A DNA stretch of 64,000 nucleotides from assembly GCF_031456295.1 (NCBI RefSeq), contig NZ_JAVDUJ010000001.1, forward strand, positions 1,922,001 to 1,986,000, given 5' to 3'. Of the stretch, positions 52,885-62,454 are shown piece after piece. Numbering within the stretch: position 1 is the stretch's first letter; every line of letters starts with the position of its first letter. The notes below the pieces were generated by a model. It was not told where the DNA came from, searched no databases, and saw only the letters and a program-made list of their open reading frames with translations. The DNA is from Arcanobacterium_A hippocoleae (GTDB lineage Bacteria; Actinomycetota; Actinomycetes; Actinomycetales; Actinomycetaceae). A program made the position numbers and the translations under genes.

Positions 52885-54360
52885 TTAGTTTTGCACTTCT
52901 TCTGCAGAATCTGTTGCGTAAGGCAACTCGGTAGGCACAGGCAGTGTCCGTACCCGTGAAAGCAGGAGGTAAGAGCCAACTAGGAGCAGCAAATAAGGTA
53001 TTCCAGCATAAAAAGAAATCGGCAGCAAGTCACATCCGTATAAGGCAATAAAAATCGCAACGGAAGTACAGATTACCGCCCAGTTTGTAAACGGCGCCCC
53101 CCAGAGTCTTGCACGTGGAGCTGGCAGACCGCGTGCTTTCCAATCCTGACGGAATTTCAGATGCGTGATCATCACCATCACCCAAGTGAAGAGAATCCCT
53201 ACAGTGGCACAGCCATAGAGGATCATAAATGCATTATTTGGACTCCAGATCGAAAGTGCTGAAGCAATAAAGAAACAGCAGGAAGCAAGCATTACAGCAC
53301 CGCGTGGTGAACCAGATTCGGAAGTGCATGCCGCGAAAGATGGTGCCATTTTATCGATTGCGAGTGAATGAATCATCCGTGAACCAGAGTAAAGGCAGCC
53401 GTTTGCGGCAGATAGCGCGGCGACGATCAGAATTGCATTCATAATATGCCCAGCGCCAGAAATTCCAACCTCGTCAAGCACGAGGACAAAAGGTGAGGCG
53501 TCAGCATTCCCAGAGTTTGCAACTGTAGTAGTCCAAGGCTGCAGGGTCACAATGACGGTAATCGCAAGCACGTAGAAAATCAATAGACGCCAAATCATTG
53601 TACTGGCAGCTCGTGGAATATCGCGTTGTGGGTGTTCACTTTCTGCTGCAGACACTGATACATTTTCGATGCCACCAAAAGAGAACACTGCCATGCACGC
53701 TGCAAGGAGAATTCCGCTGAAACCATAAGGAGCGAAGCCGGAAAGCCCAGAATCGGTGGTTACTTCCGTCAGATTTACAATTCCCAATGCGGGTGAATCT
53801 GATGGCCAACCGAAGAAAATCACCGAGAGCCCAAGCAGAATAAAGACGACAATTGCGGTGACTTTAATCATCGAAAACCAGTATTCAGTAAATCCATAAA
53901 GCCGTACTGTAGCAAGATTCAAGGTAATAATGAAAGCTGAACACAATACCGTGCCAAGCCCAAGATGCAGATTTGGGAACCAATGCTGAAAATAAGTAGC
54001 GGTTGCTGTTACTTCTGCACCTACTGCGGTAAGCATCGTGATTGCAAAATTCCAGCGGGTCAGGTAGCCTCCGAGTTTACCAAGATGCGCGGCGGCGATT
54101 GCCCCGTGCCCACCTGGAATCGGGTGTGCGCTGACGAGTTCAGCAAGTGCCCATACGACCGCTAATGCAAGGGAACCAGCGAGCAGATATGCGATGACGG
54201 TTGCTGGACCAGCAAAACTAATAGTCGATCCGGCTCCGAGGAAGAGCCCTGTGCCGAGTGCGCCAGAAAGAGCGATCATCGAAATTTGGGCACTCGTAAG
54301 CCGTCGCTCAAGATGCGTGCGCGGCGGATTCTTGGTACGGCTGAGAGAATCATTACTCAT
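52885..54360 (-). CDS. Amino-acid permease (APC superfamily, AAT type)
   Basis: Proton-coupled amino-acid importer, 491 residues, twelve predicted helices. N-terminal RRLTSAQISMIALSGALGTG and LFLGAGSTISFAGPA match the AAT family (AnsP, LysP, GabP, ProY). ALAELVSAHPIPGGHGAIA is helix 2-3. ATG follows AGGAG. Substrate cannot be set from sequence. Preceded, 300 bases upstream, by an unusual homopolymer block. Confidence 0.9.
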   Translation of the reverse strand: MSNDSLSRTKNPPRTHLERRLTSAQISMIALSGALGTGLFLGAGSTISFAGPATVIAYLLAGSLALAVVWALAELVSAHPIPGGHGAIAAAHLGKLGGYLTRWNFAITMLTAVGAEVTATATYFQHWFPNLHLGLGTVLCSAFIITLNLATVRLYGFTEYWFSMIKVTAIVVFILLGLSVIFFGWPSDSPALGIVNLTEVTTDSGLSGFAPYGFSGILLAACMAVFSFGGIENVSVSAAESEHPQRDIPRAASTMIWRLLIFYVLAITVIVTLQPWTTTVANSGNADASPFVLVLDEVGISGAGHIMNAILIVAALSAANGCLYSGSRMIHSLAIDKMAPSFAACTSESGSPRGAVMLASCCFFIASALSIWSPNNAFMILYGCATVGILFTWVMVMITHLKFRQDWKARGLPAPRARLWGAPFTNWAVICTSVAIFIALYGCDLLPISFYAGIPYLLLLVGSYLLLSRVRTLPVPTELPYATDSAEEVQN

Positions 54361-54660
54361 CTTTAATTCTCCTATGTTTTCGGTAATTAAACTTACAAGT
54401 GTATTGACCTGAACTTGCGAGCTGAGCCTGATTTATGCGGATGTGTGCCACTGCCGCAGATCACCTTTGCTTGGCTTGTGTGCCTGCGTGCATGTGCAAT
54501 GTTTAGCCAGCGAAGTAAAGGCTTAGTGCAATGTGGAGTTAATCTTAGCGGAAAAGAAATTTTCATTTACTGACTGTCCGCATATTGTTTCGTGAAAGAC
54601 GCGAGTTATGAAGTAGCGCCCTTGCTGGTGAAATATCTTTTGGCGGCACGAGATTTTTTA

Positions 54661-54677
54661 GGGGGGGGGAAAAAAAA
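54661..54677 (+). repeat. G9A8 homopolymer tract
   Basis: Nine G followed by eight A, with six T and an A just before. It lies about 300 bases upstream of the permease start on the minus strand and downstream of rpmB. Slippage-prone, but not inside a gene. Confidence 0.85.
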
Positions 54678-54708
54678 GGATTCGGAATAAAGAAAGTCAA
54701 AAAATAAC

Positions 54709-54747
54709 AAAAAGCTCTGTCTGAGCGATTTCTCGAAATGACTCAAA
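54709..54747 (-). terminator. Terminator of rpmB
   Basis: On the minus strand a stem of about 15 bp (one mismatch) is followed by TTTTTGTTATTTTTT, a classic U-rich tract, about 75 bases after the rpmB stop. Confidence 0.8.
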
Positions 54748-54820
54748 CAGAGCTTTTAGCGTTTATTTGCGGTGCCAGAATCACTCAAAATACTGAGTAG
54801 ATCCAACGAGCCGGACGCAA

Positions 54821-55012
54821 TCAGATATTGCGCGTCACCTTACCAGCCTTCAGGCAGGAAGTGCAGACATTCAGACGCTTTGGGGCACCTTTCACAAGTG
54901 CGCGCACACGCTGAATATTCGGATTCCAGCGGCGGGAAGTACGCACATGTGAGTGCGAAACACTCTTGCCGAAGCTCGGGCCCTTGCCGCAGACATCACA
55001 TACAGAGGCCAC
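54821..55012 (-). CDS. rpmB: 50S ribosomal protein L28, zinc-binding form
   Basis: 63-residue L28. Two Cys pairs, CDVC near the N-terminus and CTSC near the C-terminus, make it the C+ (Zn-binding) type, so it may be swapped for a Cys-free paralogue when zinc is low. GTG at 55012 after AAGGAG gives MASVCDVCGKGP; the longer open frame upstream is not homologous. Divergent from recG, as in many genomes. Confidence 0.95.
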   Translation of the reverse strand: MASVCDVCGKGPSFGKSVSHSHVRTSRRWNPNIQRVRALVKGAPKRLNVCTSCLKAGKVTRNI

Positions 55013-55294
55013 GGTTATCTCCTTCGTTATTGTGAAACGAGAGCGCATCGGGCGCACCTCGATATTGCAACTAAAGCAGTCTATCGAAAATAAGAGTACA
55101 AACCAAGTTTCAGCACTACTTAAGGCAAGTGGCATTGGGCACTATCTCTGTTTAATGTGAGTAGATCCGCTACTGAAGTTGAAAACATGAACAGTCTGAA
55201 ACATTAGTCTATCTGCAATCGAGATCAGCAAATACAAAGGTAAGTATTTTGCGTGCCCAGCCCAAACAAACATCGCATCACACTCAATGATGTG

Positions 55295-55300
55295 TAACCT
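55295..55300 (+). promoter_or_regulatory. -10 box of recG, leaderless start
   Basis: TAACCT lies 6 bases before the GTG start of recG with no ribosome site between. Confidence 0.5.
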
Positions 55301-55306
55301 AGAACT

Positions 55307-57859
55307 GTGAGGGAAAAAGACGAATCAGAGCAAGACATAACAGTGCCGGATCATGCTAGTGATATCGCTGATCTCGCTGCGCGAGATCGAAACGCGGCTG
55401 CAGATGCAGATATCTTGCAGTCTGAATTTTTACCGCCAGCACTGAAAACGGCAGAATCTGCTGCACTGATCAGTGAACAACACACAATCATTGATGCTCC
55501 GCTGCAGAAATACCTGCCCAAACGCAGTGTCAATGCCCTCGCGAAACTCGGGCTGGAAACTGTTGGCGATTTGCTCTGGCACACCCCGTTCCGTCTTGCA
55601 GAACGCGGAAAACTGATGCCAATTGAAAAAATGCAAGCAGGCCAGTCCGTTACTGTAGTGGCACGGGTAGTGCAGCATCGGATTCGCCCGATGCGTGCGC
55701 GGCGCGGTTATCTTATGGAAGTTGAAATCACTGATGGGTTACAGCAACTAACACTTACTTTTTTTGCAAAAAACCAACGCCCACTAAACTTTCACGCGGC
55801 AAAACTGGCACCAGATGCGATTGCCGCTTTCTCCGGTACGATCAGCGAATACCGCGGTCGATTGCAGCTCCAACATCCTGAATACGAAATTCTTCCCGAT
55901 CCTAGGCCAGAATGGGGTGCACAAGGTGCCGATCCGCAGCAGATCCCAGTTATGTCAGAGGCGGCAGACAGCCAAGCCGAGGATCCTCCCGGCATTTCGC
56001 TTGCAGCAGCAAAAATAGGGGCTCCGATCCCGATATATCATGCAAGCGCAAAGCTGCCATCCTGGCAGCTTGCCCGTGCGGTCGCTGCGCTACTCCCGCT
56101 GGTGAACGAAGAAACCTTCCCCGAAATCCTGCCGGCCCGCTATTTAGCAGCGCACGGGCTGCCGGCGCGGGCGCCGGCTTTGCGCTCCTTGCACGCACCG
56201 CAAACAATTGCGGAATGGGAAAAAGCCCGGGCGCGGATGGTGCATGAAGAAGCCTTCATCTTACAGACGCTGTTGGCTGCACGCCGTGCACATGCGGCTA
56301 GTTTTACAGCGCCGTCTGCCGCACAACTCCAAGATGGCACGCTTGCGCATTTCGATCAGCAGCTGCCCTTTACGTTAACAGCTGAGCAAATCTCCGTCGG
56401 TGCGCAAATTTCGACTGACCTTTCACGAACTACGCCAATGCGTCGGCTCCTGCAAGGCGATGTAGGCACTGGAAAAACGATTGTTGCTCTGCGTGCAATG
56501 CTGCAAATGATCGACAGCCAGCATCAAGCGGTGCTGCTTGCCCCCACTGAGGTACTTGCAGAGCAGCATTATGCGTCAATCAAAGCGATGCTCGGCAAAC
56601 TGGCTGATGGAGGGATGATCGGTGCGCCGTCAGCAGCGATTTCGCTTGAATTAGTGACGGGATCGCTTACGGCTGCCGAAAAGAAAAAAGCTTATTTGCG
56701 GATGGCGAGTGGGCAGGCGCAGCTCATCATTGGTACTCATGCGTTACTTGAAGATAAGATTCAGCTCCCATTTTTGGGGTTGGTAGTGGTTGATGAACAA
56801 CATCGTTTTGGGGTGAATCAACGCGATAAGCTTGCAAATGGCGCACACTTGCTGGTAATGACGGCCACACCAATTCCACGGACAGTGGCGATGACGGTAT
56901 TTGGAGATTTAACTGTTTCCACTTTGCATGAGCTGCCAAAAGGGCGCAAACCGATTTCGACAACGCTCGTACCAGCTTGGAATGAAAGCTGGATGCGGCG
57001 CGTATGGCAACGGGCGGATGAGGAAATCGCCTCTGGTGGGCGAGTGTATGCCGTCTGTCCGCGAATTTCTGCTGACGGTACTGCTGGTAGTGAAGATTTA
57101 GCGGTTAAGATACCTGGTATTGATCCAGGATTCGATGCTGTCGCGAAGCATCCTGTTGATGGTGGCAGTGGCAGCGCCGATGCAGGCGCCTTCTTTGATA
57201 CTTTGCTTGAAGCTGATTCGAAAGTTGCCAATGATACACAGCGTGAGCTTGTTTCTGTTGCGAAATTAGCACCCGCCTTGGAAGCTAATCCGGATCTTTC
57301 ACACGCTCGGATTGCGCTCTTGCATGGTCGGCTAAGTGCCGGAGAGAAAGCGCAAATTATGGCGGATTTCCAGGCTGGAAAAGTAAATTTGCTGATTTCC
57401 ACTACTGTCATTGAAGTTGGCGTAGACGTGCCGGAAGCTACGATGATGGTGATTTTGGATGCTGATCGGTTTGGGATCTCGCAATTGCATCAGCTGCGGG
57501 GGCGGATCGGGCGTGGCAGGAAGGATTCGCTGTGTTTGGCAGTGCACCAGGCTGCTGCAGGGACACTTGCTTTTGCACGGCTACAGGAATTTGCTGCAAC
57601 TAGTGACGGTTTTGCGTTGGCTGAAGCGGATTTGCGCTTGCGGAATGCGGGAAATGTGCTTGGTAAACAGCAGTCTGGGATGCAAAGTTCGCTGCGGTTT
57701 TTGAATGTTGTGCAAGATGTAGAGATCATTCAGATTGCCAAAGAGAGCGCTGCACGTTTAGTGGCAAGTGATCCAAAGCTTACTGCATATCCGGATTTGG
57801 CCTTGGAGATTTCCCGCGTAATGACTGCAAATGAGACGGATTATCTTGGTAAGGGATGA
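55307..57859 (+). CDS. recG: ATP-dependent DNA helicase RecG
   Basis: Branch-migrating helicase that remodels stalled forks and Holliday junctions. 850 residues: an acidic N-terminal extension of about 60 residues, then the wedge/OB domain (LPKRSVNALAKLGLETVGDLLWHTPFR), Walker A GDVGTGKTIVAL, DEQH box VVDEQHRFGVNQRDKL, TATPIPRT motif III, and C-terminal QLHQLRGRIGRGRKDS. Two poorly conserved inserts, near residues 200-240 and 600-640, lengthen it over E. coli RecG. GTG start probably leaderless. Confidence 0.96.
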   Translation: MREKDESEQDITVPDHASDIADLAARDRNAAADADILQSEFLPPALKTAESAALISEQHTIIDAPLQKYLPKRSVNALAKLGLETVGDLLWHTPFRLAERGKLMPIEKMQAGQSVTVVARVVQHRIRPMRARRGYLMEVEITDGLQQLTLTFFAKNQRPLNFHAAKLAPDAIAAFSGTISEYRGRLQLQHPEYEILPDPRPEWGAQGADPQQIPVMSEAADSQAEDPPGISLAAAKIGAPIPIYHASAKLPSWQLARAVAALLPLVNEETFPEILPARYLAAHGLPARAPALRSLHAPQTIAEWEKARARMVHEEAFILQTLLAARRAHAASFTAPSAAQLQDGTLAHFDQQLPFTLTAEQISVGAQISTDLSRTTPMRRLLQGDVGTGKTIVALRAMLQMIDSQHQAVLLAPTEVLAEQHYASIKAMLGKLADGGMIGAPSAAISLELVTGSLTAAEKKKAYLRMASGQAQLIIGTHALLEDKIQLPFLGLVVVDEQHRFGVNQRDKLANGAHLLVMTATPIPRTVAMTVFGDLTVSTLHELPKGRKPISTTLVPAWNESWMRRVWQRADEEIASGGRVYAVCPRISADGTAGSEDLAVKIPGIDPGFDAVAKHPVDGGSGSADAGAFFDTLLEADSKVANDTQRELVSVAKLAPALEANPDLSHARIALLHGRLSAGEKAQIMADFQAGKVNLLISTTVIEVGVDVPEATMMVILDADRFGISQLHQLRGRIGRGRKDSLCLAVHQAAAGTLAFARLQEFAATSDGFALAEADLRLRNAGNVLGKQQSGMQSSLRFLNVVQDVEIIQIAKESAARLVASDPKLTAYPDLALEISRVMTANETDYLGKG

Positions 57860-58043
57860 TTTGTGTATGTGGTTTCTCCCTGGAAAATTCCCATTTTTCG
57901 CCTCCCGTGTGTGATGATGAGTAGCGAAGATGCAAAAAATCAAATGTGTGAAATCTAGGTAGATTGAAAATGACTTGCGAGCGTAGTGCGAAATCATATG
58001 TAACACAAGCATCCCCCACGAACTCAAGTGAGGAGCAGGGAAA

Positions 58044-58607
58044 ATGACGCGAATCGTCTCTGGCAGTGCGAAAGGGCAAACATTGTTAGTGCCAAAATCG
58101 GGCACTCGCCCTACCTCTGAACGCGTCCGTGAAGCGCTCTTTTCCCGTCTTGAGCATTATGGGTACATCAAAGAATGCGTGGTTTTGGATTTATTCGCAG
58201 GTTCAGGGGCGCTCGCGTTTGAAGCGCTTTCCCGCGGTGCCTCCGATGCTGTTTGCGTAGAGGCAAACCCGGGGGCAGCGAAAATTATTTTGCAAAATGC
58301 CCGAAAATTAAATCTTCCGGTGAAAGTTGCGAGTCAAAAAGTAGCGACATACTTGTGCAATACTGTGCCAGTTACAAAATTTGATTTGGTTTTTATTGAT
58401 CCACCATACGATTTAGACGAGTCCGCACTTACTGAAGTATTGGCTGGGCTCGAATTGCATCTAAAAGATGACGCAATGGTGATCGTGGAACGCGCAAAAC
58501 GTACACCTGAGCCGAATTGGCCAGATTTTCTCCGTCTTGACGACGAGCGCTCGTGGGGGGATACGCGAATTTGGACGGCAGTTAATTCCGCTTCTGCTTC
58601 GCAGTGA
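58044..58607 (+). CDS. rsmD: 16S rRNA (guanine(966)-N2)-methyltransferase
   Basis: Methylates G966 of 16S rRNA. 187 residues; RIVSGSAKGQTLLVPKSGTRPTSERVREALF is the family N-terminus, SAM motif VLDLFAGSGALAFEALSRGA and catalytic DPPY in VFIDPPYDLD are intact. ATG after GAGGAGCAGGG. Upstream of coaD, the near-universal order. Confidence 0.94.
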   Translation: MTRIVSGSAKGQTLLVPKSGTRPTSERVREALFSRLEHYGYIKECVVLDLFAGSGALAFEALSRGASDAVCVEANPGAAKIILQNARKLNLPVKVASQKVATYLCNTVPVTKFDLVFIDPPYDLDESALTEVLAGLELHLKDDAMVIVERAKRTPEPNWPDFLRLDDERSWGDTRIWTAVNSASASQ

Positions 58608-58643
58608 AAGCGAGAAAAGTCGAAACTAGAGAGTGTTTCAGCA

Positions 58644-58649
58644 TAGAAT
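58644..58649 (+). promoter_or_regulatory. -10 box of coaD, leaderless start
   Basis: TAGAAT ends 6 bases before the coaD ATG, no ribosome site between. So coaD may be transcribed without rsmD. Confidence 0.6.
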
Positions 58650-58655
58650 AAGCCT

Positions 58656-59150
58656 ATGACGCTCGCAATCTGCCCTGGATCTTTCGATCCGATCACGAAT
58701 GGTCACATCGATATTATCGAGCGTGCCGCAAGTATTTTTGATGAAGTGATTGTAGCTGTAGCCACGAACGCAGCGAAAAAATATTTATTCGATGATCCGC
58801 AACGTTTCCAGCTTACCCAGGAATCGCTTGCGTATTTACCTAATGTGCGCGTTGAGCTCGTTTCTGGGCTGATTGCCGATTTTGCATCTGCACGTTCAGC
58901 GAATGCAATTGTAAAAGGGATCCGCGGCGGTGGAGATTTTTTCAACGAAGAATCAATGGGGCTGCTGAACCGGCATTTAGGCGGGATTGAAACAGTTTTT
59001 GTAATGGCAAATCCGGGGCTGGCCCATATTGCATCTTCTTATGTAAAAGAAATTGCGGCATATCGCGGCTCAATTGATAAACTTGTGCCTGAAAATGTGG
59101 CAAGCGCCGTTCTCGCAAAAATCTCTGCACACGGCTTCCAGCGGTCCTAG
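58656..59150 (+). CDS. coaD: Phosphopantetheine adenylyltransferase
   Basis: Adenylates 4'-phosphopantetheine in CoA synthesis. 164 residues; nucleotidyltransferase motif GSFDPITNGHIDII and the ISSS-like SSYVKEIA helix are present. The stretch GIRGGGDFFNEESMGLLNRHL departs a little from the usual GLRxxxDFEYE, with Asn in place of Tyr-Glu. Complements CoaA at 10.4 kb. Confidence 0.95.
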   Translation: MTLAICPGSFDPITNGHIDIIERAASIFDEVIVAVATNAAKKYLFDDPQRFQLTQESLAYLPNVRVELVSGLIADFASARSANAIVKGIRGGGDFFNEESMGLLNRHLGGIETVFVMANPGLAHIASSYVKEIAAYRGSIDKLVPENVASAVLAKISAHGFQRS

Positions 59151-59163
59151 AAAGTAGAAAATC

Positions 59164-60237
59164 ATGAGTGAATACGAAAATTATGACGAGGTTGAAACTG
59201 GAGAATCGCTCATCGCTGTGCTTGAAGAGATCACTTCGCTAGTTGATCATGCAAAGTCGGTGCCGCTCTCATCTTCGATTTTGATCAACCGTCACGAGAT
59301 GCTTGATTTGCTTGATCGCGCAGCGCAAATGCTCCCGTCACAGTTAGTGGAAGCACATCAGATGTTGCAACATAAAGCAAAAGTTTCGGGTCAGGCACGA
59401 GATGAAGCAGATCGCTTAATAGCTGAAGCCCGTGAGCAAGCTAAGCATATTCTGGCGCAGGCAAAAGCTGAGGCGCAACGTTTGGCTTCGCGTGATTCGG
59501 TAACGATTAAAGCGCGTCAGCAAGCAGCGAAAATTGTTGATGAAGCAAAGTCGAAGGCATCACGAGTGACGGACGGGGCAAATCAATATTCAGATTCCAC
59601 ACTTGCCGAGGTTTCTGGTCAGCTTGCCGGCGTGCAGGAGTATCTGGCACAAATTCAGGTACAAATCGAAGCTGGGAGAGATGTGCTCGCGCAGCGGCTT
59701 GATGAATATAGCTTACAGCAGCAGGATGGCGAATCTGTTGAGCAGGAATTCGAGTTTGGGAACGGTCCTGAAATTTCTGCTGCTGATCTGCCGCGTTCGA
59801 GTAGTAGCCATTTGGCTCCCGTGAATGCAGCTGACGCCTTGGGCTCCGCATCTTTGGATCCCGTTGCGAATCCGGAAGATAAGTTAGAATTTGGTGGCAC
59901 AGAAATGGATTTTGCCGCAGTGAAGGAGCAGTTTGCGCATCCGGTAACTCCGCAGGAGGGTGTTGCGCAGTTACCGCACGGTGGTGAGGTCGCATTGGGC
60001 GAGCATGATCAATGGGGTCGTTCTGATACTGAACTGACGGCAGAAACAGCAGCGATGCCAGAAGTTGGAAATCACCATGCGAACTCGCTTCAGCAGCAAG
60101 CTCGGCCTGCTGGATCTTTGCCGCTGCAAGATCCCCAAAGCGAGTTACCTGCACGCTTGCCGGAAGATTTTGATGAATTTGTGCCAGAGCTCGAATTTGA
60201 GCAGGAGCTAGATGATTTTCGAGCCGAAAAGTTTTAG
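59164..60237 (+). CDS. DivIVA-domain protein, SepIVA-like
   Basis: Coiled-coil cell-envelope/septum protein of 357 residues, 13 bases after coaD. N-terminus SLIAVLEEITSLVDHAKSVPLSSS and INRHEMLDLLDRAAQMLPSQL resemble mycobacterial SepIVA, which has the same neighbours (yceD-type gene, rnc, mutM). Residues 75-150 form a long Ala/Glu-rich coiled coil. The C-terminal ~180 residues are low-complexity, acidic and Gln/Pro-rich (tail EFVPELEFEQELDDF), not seen in SepIVA. Likely cytoplasmic, peripheral to the septum or pole. The family call rests on pattern and synteny. Confidence 0.75.
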   Translation: MSEYENYDEVETGESLIAVLEEITSLVDHAKSVPLSSSILINRHEMLDLLDRAAQMLPSQLVEAHQMLQHKAKVSGQARDEADRLIAEAREQAKHILAQAKAEAQRLASRDSVTIKARQQAAKIVDEAKSKASRVTDGANQYSDSTLAEVSGQLAGVQEYLAQIQVQIEAGRDVLAQRLDEYSLQQQDGESVEQEFEFGNGPEISAADLPRSSSSHLAPVNAADALGSASLDPVANPEDKLEFGGTEMDFAAVKEQFAHPVTPQEGVAQLPHGGEVALGEHDQWGRSDTELTAETAAMPEVGNHHANSLQQQARPAGSLPLQDPQSELPARLPEDFDEFVPELEFEQELDDFRAEKF

Positions 60238-60248
60238 AGGAGAGAGAC

Positions 60249-60824
60249 GTGGATCTACGTTCCCCATATGTGATTTCAATTGTTGATTTACCGCGGCAAG
60301 AAGGCGCTTCGCGAGATTTTCAATTCGATTTTCTTGCGCCCGATGATTGTGGCGTGCAATTACTTGCAGTACCGGCTGGTACCGTGATGGCTACGGATTT
60401 GACCTTGCAATCCGTCTCTGAAGGAGTGCTTGTGCATGGGCGCGTGCGGGCCCTGGCGCAAGGGCGCTGTTCGCGCTGCCTCCGTGAGATCGAATTGGAT
60501 TTGGATGAAGCCGTCGCCGAGCTCGTCTACTATCCTGAACGGAAGCAGGCATTACTTGCTGAGGATGACGAAGAAGCTGAAGATTTCCCAGTGATCAAAG
60601 ACGACCGGATCGATTTGGAGCCGATCTTGCGTGACGCACTCGTCTTGGCAATGCCGTTCACTCCATTGTGTGCACCAGATTGTGCCGGACTCTGCCCAGA
60701 CTGCGGGCAGATGTGGCGTGATCTTCCAAAAGATCATCATCACGAGCAGCTTGATCCACGATTTGCAGCACTTGATGCACTTCGCGCACAATTCGTTGAC
60801 GAAATAGATAATGGCGGAAAATAA
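60249..60824 (+). CDS. YceD/DUF177 family protein
   Basis: 191-residue protein linked in plants and bacteria to 23S rRNA maturation. CSRCLREIELDLDEAVAELVYY in the middle and CAPDCAGLCPDCG near the C-terminus are the family Cys motifs and could bind metal. In most bacteria rpmF (L32) follows directly; here rnc does, and no rpmF is seen. GTG start after GAGGAGAG, 11 bases past the SepIVA-like gene. Confidence 0.9.
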   Translation: MDLRSPYVISIVDLPRQEGASRDFQFDFLAPDDCGVQLLAVPAGTVMATDLTLQSVSEGVLVHGRVRALAQGRCSRCLREIELDLDEAVAELVYYPERKQALLAEDDEEAEDFPVIKDDRIDLEPILRDALVLAMPFTPLCAPDCAGLCPDCGQMWRDLPKDHHHEQLDPRFAALDALRAQFVDEIDNGGK

Positions 60825-60876
60825 GTAGTATCCGTTAGTTATTTCCTGCAATTTGAAAATATGGTGATGAATCGCA

Positions 60877-61581
60877 ATGCAAATACACAAAAATGCTGAG
60901 CCGACAGGTAAATATGCGAATTTGCTTGCAGCTTGGGGGAAAGAGATTCCGCTGGCAGGTTTAGAACATGCGCTTACACACCGTTCCTGGGCGTATGAAC
61001 ACGATGCGAAGCATAATGAACGGCTGGAATTTCTTGGTGACTCGGTACTTGGAATTATTACTGTGGAAGAAATCTTTCGGACTTTTCCAGATAGCGACGA
61101 AGGCACAATGAGCAAAATCAAGGCTGCCAGTGTTTCAGAGGCAGCCCTTGCGATCGTGGCGCGGGAACTGGAACTTGGCAAATATATTCGGCTCGGTAAA
61201 GGTGAGGCGGCTTCAGGCGGTGCGAATAAGGATTCAATTCTTTCCGATACGGTTGAAGCGTTGATTGCGGTTACTTATTTGTATTACGGAATTGATGTCA
61301 CGCGTGAAATCGTATTACGTTTTATCCGTCCACGGATTGAATCTGCATTACAGCATGGACCAGCGCTTGACTGGCGTACTTCCTTTGAGGAGCTTGCGCG
61401 TGCGAAGGGGATCTCTGGCGATTTAACTTACCAGTTGCACGGTAGCGGTCCTGACCATGCTCGCGTGTATACTGCTGAAGTTTTTTTGGGTGGGCGATCC
61501 TTCGGCAGTGGTAGTGCATCTTCGCAGAAAAACGCGAAACTTGCGGCTTGTAAAACGGCTTATGAAAATTTGAATCAATAG
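60877..61581 (+). CDS. rnc: Ribonuclease III
   Basis: Double-strand-specific endonuclease for rRNA processing and mRNA control. 234 residues. Signature NERLEFLGDSVLGIITVEEIF with the metal-binding Glu/Asp, second metal site SDTVEALIAV, then a C-terminal dsRNA-binding domain (GSGSASSQKNAKLAACKTAYE). Ribosome site before ATG 60877 is weak. Overall order with yceD and mutM is standard for actinobacteria. Confidence 0.95.
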   Translation: MQIHKNAEPTGKYANLLAAWGKEIPLAGLEHALTHRSWAYEHDAKHNERLEFLGDSVLGIITVEEIFRTFPDSDEGTMSKIKAASVSEAALAIVARELELGKYIRLGKGEAASGGANKDSILSDTVEALIAVTYLYYGIDVTREIVLRFIRPRIESALQHGPALDWRTSFEELARAKGISGDLTYQLHGSGPDHARVYTAEVFLGGRSFGSGSASSQKNAKLAACKTAYENLNQ

Positions 61582-61593
61582 TGAGGTGAAGAA

Positions 61594-62454
61594 GTGCCCG
61601 AACTTCCCGAAGTCGAAACAATTCGCGCAGGTCTTGAACCTTATATTTGCGGCAAAGAAATCAAGCGGATTGAAACATATCATCTGCGTGTATCACGGCA
61701 CGATCCAGATGGGTTCACCAAATTTTCTGGTGAAACGATCAGCGAAGTTGCTCGACGCGGAAAATACCTTTGGTTTCGTATCGGGCAGACACAGGCGCTG
61801 GTAGCGCATTTACGAATGTCAGGGCAATTCCGCATCAACTCCGGGCCACATCCGCATCTGCGGGCGAGTTTTTTCTTCACGGACGGGCTCCGTCTCGATT
61901 TTCTTGACCAACGCACTTTCGGCTATCTTCATGCTGATACACTCATCCCTACTGAAGATGGTTTCCCCGGTTGGCAAGGCTCACAAGATGCGCTCATTCC
62001 GAGTTCCGTTGCGCATATTGCGCGAGATTTGCTTGACGATAATATTTATCTCGCAGATTTAGCTGCGCGAGCCAAACAGAAGCAGAAGCGGATCAAATCA
62101 TTGCTGCTAGATCAGAGTTTTGTGGCTGGTATCGGGAATATCTACGCGGACGAAGCATTATGGGAAGCGAAAATCAACGGGATGATGCCCGCAAATAAGA
62201 TTCCGGTAGCGCGCCTGAAAAAGCTTTTCATCGCTGCTGCTAATGTGATGACTCGTTCGATTGCCGCTGGAGGTACTTCGTTTGATGCGCTTTACGTAAA
62301 TGTGAACGGGAGTTCGGGATATTTTGCGCGTGAACTCAATGCGTACGGTAGGGGAGGCTTGCCGTGTAATCGTTGTGGCACACTCATGATCCGCGAACCA
62401 TTTATGGGACGTTCGTCTACCTTTTGCCCGAAGTGTCAAGCATGCAGAAAATAA
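61594..62454 (+). CDS. mutM: Formamidopyrimidine-DNA glycosylase
   Basis: Removes 8-oxoguanine and Fapy lesions, with AP-lyase action. 286 residues starting (M)PELPEVET, where the mature Pro is the nucleophile and Glu follows; RRGKYLW carries the conserved Lys. C-terminal zinc finger CNRCG and CPKCQ is complete. GTG start after GAGGTGAAG, 12 bases past rnc. Works with the MutT-type Nudix at 44.1 kb. Confidence 0.96.
   Translation: MPELPEVETIRAGLEPYICGKEIKRIETYHLRVSRHDPDGFTKFSGETISEVARRGKYLWFRIGQTQALVAHLRMSGQFRINSGPHPHLRASFFFTDGLRLDFLDQRTFGYLHADTLIPTEDGFPGWQGSQDALIPSSVAHIARDLLDDNIYLADLAARAKQKQKRIKSLLLDQSFVAGIGNIYADEALWEAKINGMMPANKIPVARLKKLFIAAANVMTRSIAAGGTSFDALYVNVNGSSGYFARELNAYGRGGLPCNRCGTLMIREPFMGRSSTFCPKCQACRK

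Larger units (their letters stand above)
54361..54820. other. Intergenic region with G9-A8 homopolymer block
   Basis: No gene is seen in 460 bases. It holds the permease promoter region, a T6-A-G9-A8 run at about 54654-54678, and the rpmB terminator. Confidence 0.6.
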
